From Desulfarculales bacterium UBA702 (GTDB lineage Bacteria; Desulfobacterota; Syntrophobacteria; Syntrophobacterales; Syntrophobacteraceae), in the NCBI GenBank assembly GCA_002298165.1, contig DBMI01000017.1, positions 1 to 14,546 on the forward strand: 14,546 nt of DNA. Reading direction: 5' to 3'. A program made the position numbers and the translations under genes. The notes beneath the pieces are model-generated. The model made no database searches, was not told the DNA's origin, and saw nothing but the letters and a program-made list of their open reading frames with translations. Positions 6,124 through 11,489 of this stretch are shown here, piece by piece (position 1 is the stretch's first letter; every line of letters starts with the position of its first letter).

Positions 6124-7467
6124 TCAGCTTATTTCCTCATTGGGGCACAGAGGATTTATAACCAGGCCGCTTATCACCTTAGGATAAAAATAGGTTGATT
6201 TATGCGGCATGATCAAGCCGGCGCTCGCGATATCACGCACCTGCCCGATCCTGGTCGGATTTATGAAAAAACCGGAGTCGAATTTTCCGGATTTTACGGA
6301 GTCCAGGGCCTCCGAGAAGTCATGCATGAAGCTGATGTTGTTTGCGCTGCCGAGGAATTCTTCCGAAAGGCCAAGGATATCTCGAAGGATTATCTGATCC
6401 AGCACCACCACATCCAGCGTATGCAAAAGGGGCGGCAGCCCTTTCTTTTCGAGCGCCGACTCGACTTCCCTTTTCTTTGAGGTCAGTACGTACACGCAAT
6501 CGGCTTGCTTGCAGTAGTAACCGATCGTTATCTCTTCCCTGGAGCCTCCTGATTCGATAGCCTTTTTCCACTTCATCTCACCGCCGTTTGCGGTCTCGAA
6601 TCGCTGGATATCGAAAAACTCCCGCGCTCTTTCAATGAATTGCCCGGAGGCCATACTCCCAAAGTTTTTCAAAAGCCGATGCGTCGGCAGTATGGTCAGA
6701 CCGTCTTGTTCCATATCGGTGAGGTACATCATTATGTATTCGTAGGCCGCCCTGGGACTTCCGCCGGGGTGCCTGCCGCGCATCAGGTTTCGGTAATTGA
6801 GGGCGGTTTCATAGCGGTGGTGGCCGTCGGCGATAAAGATGGCCTTTCCCCGCATCAACTCCCGGACCTGTTCGATAACTCCGGGATCGGTTATCGGCCA
6901 GACCCGGTGAGCCATATTCACATGGTCTGTAAATGAATCAGCCGGAGTATTCTCACGCCCCGCCGCAAGCGATTCAATGATCTTTTTGCCTGGATCGGAG
7001 TAGAGGGCAAATACCGGGCTAAGATTGGCTTTGCAGGCCAGCATCAGTGAAAGCCGCTCTTCCTTTATGGCTTTGAACGTTTTCTCGTGGGGCAGAACGC
7101 CGCCGCGGGAAAATTCCTCCAACCGCAGCACGCATAAAAAACCTTTGCGTGTCTTGCGCAAGCCGGGACCGTTGCTGTAATCGAGTTCATAGTAGTAGAT
7201 CGCGGGCCGGTCATCTTTTACGAGAACACCTCGCTCCTTCCACTGCTTCATGAACGAGGCCGCGCGGGTATGCGCATTATCCTGATCGCTGTCCTCAGGG
7301 CTAGTAGCACCGAATTCGAGCCGGATCATGTTATAGGGGTTTCTCTCGTAGAAAGCCTGCTGCTCTTCCGGGGAAATCACATCATAAGGGGGAATTACGA
7401 CCTCTTCGAGGCCGCCGACAATCCGGGGATTATAGTGCAATCCCCTGAACGGGGAAATTTCGGCCAT
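6124..7467 (-). CDS. DUF1015 family protein, function unknown
   Basis: This 447-residue soluble protein belongs to the DUF1015 family, which has no established function that I know of. The N-terminus has the family opening ISPFRGLHYNP with VVIPPYDVISPEEQQAFYERNPYNMIRLEFG. The strongest motif is ADGHHRYETAL at about 213-223, whose His-His-Arg-Tyr cluster could form a binding or catalytic site; PTHR follows at 261-264 and GLVINPL near the end. No signal peptide or membrane segment is visible. The ATG at 7467 follows AAGGA at about 10 bases. Its TGA is directly followed, in the same frame, by the methyltransferase reading frame, so the two are surely co-transcribed and may be functionally tied. 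Family membership is firm; the function is unknown. Confidence 0.93.
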   Translation of the reverse strand: MAEISPFRGLHYNPRIVGGLEEVVIPPYDVISPEEQQAFYERNPYNMIRLEFGATSPEDSDQDNAHTRAASFMKQWKERGVLVKDDRPAIYYYELDYSNGPGLRKTRKGFLCVLRLEEFSRGGVLPHEKTFKAIKEERLSLMLACKANLSPVFALYSDPGKKIIESLAAGRENTPADSFTDHVNMAHRVWPITDPGVIEQVRELMRGKAIFIADGHHRYETALNYRNLMRGRHPGGSPRAAYEYIMMYLTDMEQDGLTILPTHRLLKNFGSMASGQFIERAREFFDIQRFETANGGEMKWKKAIESGGSREEITIGYYCKQADCVYVLTSKKREVESALEKKGLPPLLHTLDVVVLDQIILRDILGLSEEFLGSANNISFMHDFSEALDSVKSGKFDSGFFINPTRIGQVRDIASAGLIMPHKSTYFYPKVISGLVINPLCPNEEIS

Positions 7468-7523
7468 TAGCAGGTGGTCCTTTCACTAAATTTTGGATAT
7501 CCGAATTCGGGCTGAGGGAACTT

Positions 7524-7552
7524 TTGCTAGCACAGGTCAGGTCTTTTTACAA
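7524..7552 (-). promoter_or_regulatory. Candidate promoter of the DUF1015 gene, with nearby palindromes
   Basis: On the minus strand TTGTAA (7547-7552) and TAGCAA (7524-7529) are 17 bases apart, with a TG just before the -10 box (extended -10 form). Matches are modest (four and three of six). The palindrome CAAGCGGCTTG (7550-7560) overlaps the -35 edge, and GGATATCC (7495-7502) overlaps CCGAATTCGG (7501-7510) just downstream of the predicted start. These could be operators. The rest of the 7468-7636 gap shows nothing else. Confidence 0.3.
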
Positions 7553-7636
7553 GCGGCTTGATATCGAAGCAGTACGAGGCTGAAGGCCGGTGGAGCATTG
7601 CATCCGAAATCGAAATTAGCTTTTGAGGCGGGCATC

Positions 7637-7939
7637 TCATGCAACGTGCGTCATGGGGGTGACTTCTTTTTCAAGCCTGTCTGCAAGCTTTTCTCGGGCA
7701 ATCTCGAGGTCGTAATATGCCTGCAGGTTAATCCAGCTCTGAGCGTCGGTATCGAAAAATCGGGCAAGCCGTAACGCGGTATCGGCGGTGATGGCCCGCT
7801 TGCCGGCAACAATTTCACCAATTCGCCTTTGTGGCACCCCAATTGATTTGGCAAGCCGATACTGACTGATTCCAAGCGGCTTGAGGAACTCCTCAAGTAA
7901 TATCTCCCCCGGATGAAGCGGCGGTATGTCTCTTTCCAT
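7637..7939 (-). CDS. higA: HigA-type antitoxin / XRE-family DNA-binding protein
   Basis: The protein has 100 residues and begins with the HigA/VapI hallmark PPLHPGEILLEEFLKPLGIS. A helix-turn-helix of the XRE type follows at about 25-45 (QYRLAKSIGVPQRRIGEI), then the typical GKRAITADTALRLARFF and SWINLQAYYDLE. HigA proteins neutralise the HigB mRNA-cleaving toxin and repress their own promoter as dimers. The ATG at 7939 has GAGGTG six bases upstream. HigB normally lies directly upstream, but the 247 bp between this gene and the DUF434 gene hold no recognisable toxin, and nothing toxin-like lies downstream. It may be a solitary regulator left after toxin loss, or may act on other targets. An inverted repeat in its leader fits autoregulation. 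Confidence 0.9.
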   Translation of the reverse strand: MERDIPPLHPGEILLEEFLKPLGISQYRLAKSIGVPQRRIGEIVAGKRAITADTALRLARFFDTDAQSWINLQAYYDLEIAREKLADRLEKEVTPMTHVA

Positions 7940-7956
7940 AATTACACCTCATCAAT

Positions 7957-7991
7957 GGTAATCGGTAATCTCGACTTGTTCGGCATTACCG
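7957..7991. promoter_or_regulatory. Operator-like inverted repeat before higA
   Basis: CGGTAAT (7963-7969) and ATTACCG (7985-7991) form a perfect 7-bp inverted repeat with centres 22 bp apart, about two helical turns. A further GGTAATC (7957-7963) lies in tandem with the left arm (GGTAATCGGTAATC). The element ends 17 bp before the higA start, a position suited to autorepression by a dimeric HTH protein. Binding by HigA is an inference. Confidence 0.5.
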
Positions 7992-8043
7992 TTTCCCCAT
8001 TGTTTTGTTTATTCTTCCACCCGATGAATGCTAACGCACCGCA

Positions 8044-8071
8044 ATACTATTGTAATCGATACGTTATTCAA
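8044..8071 (-). promoter_or_regulatory. Candidate higA promoter
   Basis: On the minus strand TTGAAT (8066-8071) and TAGTAT (8044-8049) are 16 bases apart, each with four of six consensus matches. Transcription would start about 100 bases before higA and run through the inverted repeat at 7957-7991. A second, closer promoter is possible. The match is modest. Confidence 0.3.
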
Positions 8072-8186
8072 GCGAAATCATCCCTTCTTTCTTCATTGTG
8101 GGCCTCGGCTCAACGTTGGGTTTCGATCCGTTCAAGGCATTCGCCGCGATTTCCTCCTCATTGCTCAACCCAACAAAAGCAGCGCT

Positions 8187-8930
8187 TCACCAAAAGGGTC
8201 CACTATCCGAAAACAGGCTCTTTTCCGCAGCCCGAATATCCAGGAGCATGGAAAAGTCGGCTGCTATCTCGGGGGAGCCTGAATACTCGATGACACGGCA
8301 GGCGAGATCGATCCATCCCGGAGCGGCATCTATTACAGCGTGATCGCTTGAGGCCACGATGCAATTCTTTTCGGGAAACTCCCGCTCAGGCACCATGACT
8401 GCTTCGGCTTCCCCGCTCAGGCGCGCGCTACGGATTCTTTCACGGTAGATCGATGCCGTCTCACCGCTTCGACTCATAGGGGCGTCAAACAGAAAAAGGA
8501 CCTCTTTTGGTGGAAATTCACGCAGGAACCAAAATATCAGGTCGATAGCCATGACGCTCGTTTCGGTAAGGCGAAACTTTGCCGATTGTCCCGCAAGGTC
8601 GCGCATCGCACCATCATTTGCTTTTAGGAGCGCCCGCCCTTCGATATGACTCTCGATTGTGATCTGAACGTTATGGCCGTCTACTACGAGGAGGTTCCCT
8701 CGCCAGCTGTCGCCCATCTCGCGTTTTGCCCGCCGGGTGAGGGCCTCTTTTCGGCTCGAGACTCCCCTGCTGAGCAACTGGCGCTCGATTAGGGGCAGAT
8801 TGTACCTGTTTCCGACCATCTCAAGGGCGGACGCGCGGGGATATGACCGGTTGAGGAGCAGGAAGAAATCAGAGGCTGCGTGGAAGAGGTTCCATTTGCG
8901 ATCTGGCGGGAGGGGAGCGGGACTGTCCAT
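8187..8930 (-). CDS. DUF434 / PIN-like domain protein, function unknown
   Basis: The 247-residue protein looks like the DUF434 family. An N-terminal helical part (about 1-70) has SALEMVGNRYNLPLIERQLLSRG. A second domain opens with NLLVVDGHNVQITIES (79-94), then ANDGAMRDLAG (104-114), LFLFDAPMS (146-153) and SSDHAVIDAA (194-203). The spacing of acidic residues (Asp84, Asp111, Asp149, Asp196, Asp201) resembles the metal site of PIN/NYN-like nucleases, so a nuclease role is possible, but nothing here proves it. No signal peptide or membrane span is seen. The ATG at 8930 has only a weak ribosome binding site, and the gene follows the L,D-transpeptidase after 38 bp, so it is probably the last gene of the fadD-ldt operon. 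The family call is from memory of these motifs. Confidence 0.85.
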   Translation of the reverse strand: MDSPAPLPPDRKWNLFHAASDFFLLLNRSYPRASALEMVGNRYNLPLIERQLLSRGVSSRKEALTRRAKREMGDSWRGNLLVVDGHNVQITIESHIEGRALLKANDGAMRDLAGQSAKFRLTETSVMAIDLIFWFLREFPPKEVLFLFDAPMSRSGETASIYRERIRSARLSGEAEAVMVPEREFPEKNCIVASSDHAVIDAAPGWIDLACRVIEYSGSPEIAADFSMLLDIRAAEKSLFSDSGPFW

Positions 8931-8968
8931 ATTTTCAGTCGCTTATCAATCGTCGATGGTGCCTGCAC

Positions 8969-9511
8969 CTAAGGTCGGATTTCTATTGGAGTACCGTCCG
9001 GCACAGCTACCCAGATTTCGTCTATTTCCCTGTTAGTTACTGCAATGCAGCCTGCTGTCCAGTCAATGAGGCCGTGCAAACTCCCGATCCAACCGATCCC
9101 ATTCGGCAGACCATGTATCATTATGGCTCCCCCAGGGTTTTCGCCTTTAATGCGAGCAGCCTCTATTTCATGTGAAGTAGGATATGAGATATGCAAAGCT
9201 CGGTAAAAGGAACTGTTCTCTTTCCGGGAATCGACAACGTAGAACCCTTCGGGGGTTCGACCATCACCTTCTCTTTCTTTGCGGCCGATGGGATTGCGGC
9301 CAAGGGACACCCGATACTCTTTCAATATCTCACCCCGCAGGAGCAACAGCATACGATGCCGAGATTTATCAACCAGGACTTTGTCGGCCCGTGCTTCGGG
9401 TGGTAGAGCCTTTAGCCGGGAATCGGCAAAAATTATCAGTGCAGCAAACACTATCAGTGCCGCTCCGGCCAGGACTATCAATGCTTTCAACCACAGCTTT
9501 GCGGCAATCAT
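8969..9511 (-). CDS. L,D-transpeptidase (YkuD domain), membrane anchored
   Basis: Residues 8-29 form one hydrophobic segment, a signal anchor that places the rest in the periplasm or outside the inner membrane. The YkuD domain follows, with REGDGRTPEGFYVVD, then His133 in IMIHGLP and the nucleophile region DWTAGCIAVTNREID with Cys155. These enzymes make 3-3 cross-links in peptidoglycan or attach proteins to it; some are only hydrolases or carboxypeptidases. At 180 residues it is a bare catalytic domain without LysM or peptidoglycan-binding repeats. The frame also allows a TTG one codon earlier (9514), but the ATG at 9511 overlaps the acyl-CoA ligase stop as TGATG, the usual coupled start. The motif has Ala-Gly-Cys where many members have His-Gly-Cys or Arg-Gly-Cys. 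The precise role is not resolved. Confidence 0.93.
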   Translation of the reverse strand: MIAAKLWLKALIVLAGAALIVFAALIIFADSRLKALPPEARADKVLVDKSRHRMLLLLRGEILKEYRVSLGRNPIGRKEREGDGRTPEGFYVVDSRKENSSFYRALHISYPTSHEIEAARIKGENPGGAIMIHGLPNGIGWIGSLHGLIDWTAGCIAVTNREIDEIWVAVPDGTPIEIRP

Positions 9512-11178
9512 CAAGTTCCCGCATCTTCGCCGCGAAGCTCACGGCGGAGCACCTTACCCACGATTGTCTTTGGCAGTGAATCGCGAAATTCGACATGTTT
9601 GGGTATTTTGTAGGGCGCAAGCCTTTCTCTGCACCACGCCAGGACCTCGTCCACTGTAAGGTTTTCTCCATCGGCGGGCACGATGAACACCTTCACGACC
9701 TCCCCCTTGATCTTGTCAGGGACTCCGATTGCGGCAGCTTCCATCACTCTCGGATTCTCATAGAGCACCTCATCGATTTCCCGAGGATAGATGTTATACC
9801 CGGCCGATATGATCATATCTTTTTTGCGGTCCACTATGAAAAAGTAGCCGTCCTCGTCCATGTAGGCCGCGTCTCCTGTGTAGAGCCATCCGTCCCGTAC
9901 GGCCTTCAGGGTTTCATCGGGCTGTTTCCAGTATCCAGCCATTTCTTGCGGCCCCCGAACCGTAAGTTCTCCGACTTCATTTATGGCCAAAATTTTGGTT
10001 CCGGTTTCCAGATCCACGATCCGGCAGTCGGTATCCGGGAGAGCGACTCCGATTGATCCGACCTTGCGGGTCCCGTACAGCGGATTTGCGTGGGTCACGG
10101 GGCTGCACTCCGACAAGCCGTACCCCTCGGTGATGATGCTTCCCGTTTTTTCCTCGAATCGCTTAAGCGTTTCGACAGGCATGGGCGCCGAGCCGGTGAC
10201 GCAAAGCCGAATCGATGACAGGTCGAAAGAATCTATCCGCCGGTGGGCCATCAGGGCCGAATAGATGGCCGGTACTCCCGGAAAAATTGTGGGTTTTCTC
10301 TTCTCTATCACATCGATAAGCTCATCGGCATTGAACCGGGGCATGATAATTATGGCGCACCCTGTATAGATTGCAAAATTCAGGGCAACTGTAAGACCGA
10401 AAACATGGAAAAAGGGCAGGACGGCCAGAAAGCGCTCCCGGCCGCAGTTGAGGTCCGGAAACCATGCGACGAGTTGCAGGACATTCGCCAGAATGTTTCG
10501 GTGCGTCAGCATCGCACCCTTGGGAACGCCCGTTGTGCCGCCGGTGTACTGCAGAAGGGCCAGCCCGTCAGGTAAAGCGGCGCAGGGAATCGGGTCCGGC
10601 CGGTGGGACCTCACCAGCTTGCTGAAATTGAAAATACCGCTCCCGTCGTAGGGAACGGCGGTAAAGAGTTTCTTTATCTTAGCTTTTATTGGATAGAGAT
10701 ACTTCAAATGAAAGGGGAGGTATTCCCGAATTCCCGTGGCTATTATCTTGCGAATCCCGGTCTTTGGAATGACCTTGGCCGCTTTGGGATAGAGGTGGTC
10801 GAGCACGAACAGAAATTCGGATTCTGAATCTTTCCACTGATGTTCCAGTTCGCGTTCCACGTAGAGCGGATTGGTCATTATTACAACCGCCCCAAGCCAG
10901 AGCGCCGCATAGTAGGCAATAACCGTCTGGGGGCAATTGGGGAGCATTATGGCAACTTTTGATCCCCGCTTTACACCGAGAAGGGTGAGAGCATTGGCAA
11001 GACGCAGTATTTGGTCCCAAAGCTCACGGTAGGTCAGCCCGGCTCCAAAAAACTCGGTTGCAAGGGCTTCCGGCTGAATCCGGGCGGTCTTTTCAAGCAT
11101 GATCGGCAGAGAGGTTTCGGGATAATCTACCGAATGTGGGACCCCCCTGTCATAGTTTTTTTGCCAGATACGCTCCAT
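9511..11178 (-). CDS. fadD: Long-chain fatty acid-CoA ligase (FadD-like)
   Basis: The product activates a carboxylic acid to an acyl-adenylate with ATP and then to the CoA thioester. The 555-residue protein has all adenylate-forming enzyme cores: the P-loop YTGGTTGVPKGA at 211-222, EGYGLSECSP at 351-360, WLYTGD at 431-436, DRKKDMI at 450-456, and the catalytic Lys542 in PKTIVGKVLRREL. FadD-like features include the N-terminal ERIWQKNYDRGVP and the stretch LPFFHVFGLT. No signal peptide is seen; such enzymes sit at the inner membrane. The ATG at 11178 is preceded by AGGAAGG. The gene ends with TGATG, overlapping the L,D-transpeptidase start. In an anaerobe it could feed beta-oxidation or lipid recycling. 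Substrate chain length cannot be fixed from the sequence. Confidence 0.93.
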   Translation of the reverse strand: MERIWQKNYDRGVPHSVDYPETSLPIMLEKTARIQPEALATEFFGAGLTYRELWDQILRLANALTLLGVKRGSKVAIMLPNCPQTVIAYYAALWLGAVVIMTNPLYVERELEHQWKDSESEFLFVLDHLYPKAAKVIPKTGIRKIIATGIREYLPFHLKYLYPIKAKIKKLFTAVPYDGSGIFNFSKLVRSHRPDPIPCAALPDGLALLQYTGGTTGVPKGAMLTHRNILANVLQLVAWFPDLNCGRERFLAVLPFFHVFGLTVALNFAIYTGCAIIIMPRFNADELIDVIEKRKPTIFPGVPAIYSALMAHRRIDSFDLSSIRLCVTGSAPMPVETLKRFEEKTGSIITEGYGLSECSPVTHANPLYGTRKVGSIGVALPDTDCRIVDLETGTKILAINEVGELTVRGPQEMAGYWKQPDETLKAVRDGWLYTGDAAYMDEDGYFFIVDRKKDMIISAGYNIYPREIDEVLYENPRVMEAAAIGVPDKIKGEVVKVFIVPADGENLTVDEVLAWCRERLAPYKIPKHVEFRDSLPKTIVGKVLRRELRGEDAGT

Positions 11179-11211
11179 GTACCTTCCTGGCGGATGTTAG
11201 CGGATAATCCA

Positions 11212-11240
11212 ATTATAATTATGACGAGGAATTTACACAC
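11212..11240 (-). promoter_or_regulatory. Possible fadD promoter (perfect -10 only)
   Basis: TATAAT occurs on the minus strand at 11212-11217, about 34 bases before the fadD ATG, in an A/T-rich patch. The hexamer 17 bases upstream (GTGTGT, 11235-11240) is a poor -35, so the promoter would need an activator or be a chance match. The 311-bp gap (11179-11489) otherwise holds the terminator at 11435-11460 and no gene that I can support. Confidence 0.25.
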
Positions 11241-11434
11241 TGAGCGGGATTTTTGCCAGAGAAACGATTCTATACAATTTAGCGGGACACCATGAAAGCT
11301 CGCTCTGCCCTGTTTGGCAACAGTCCCTCCTGGCCATGTAACCTAAGCGAACCGAAAGCCTTCAAAATTAAATCTTCGGTCAAGATGAACAGTGCTTTCC
11401 GGAGCCAACGCCATAACTTCGGAACTGTGAACAG

Positions 11435-11460
11435 AAAAGGGGACCAGATGGTCCCCTTTT
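11435..11460 (-). terminator. Intrinsic terminator after the glycosyltransferase gene
   Basis: AAAAGGGGACC and GGTCCCCTTTT form a perfect 11-bp stem with a four-base loop, beginning 29 bases after the stop codon at 11490. The stem is symmetrical, with A-run before and T-run after on both strands, so it can terminate transcription in either direction. It separates the glycosyltransferase gene from the fadD operon. Confidence 0.85.
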
Positions 11461-11489
11461 AAATAGAGTTACTTTTATTGAAAACCCGC

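Noticed and set aside
7940..8186. higB toxin gene upstream of higA
   Set aside because: I translated the minus-strand frames by eye; none has a HigB/RelE-like sequence and all are interrupted by stops.
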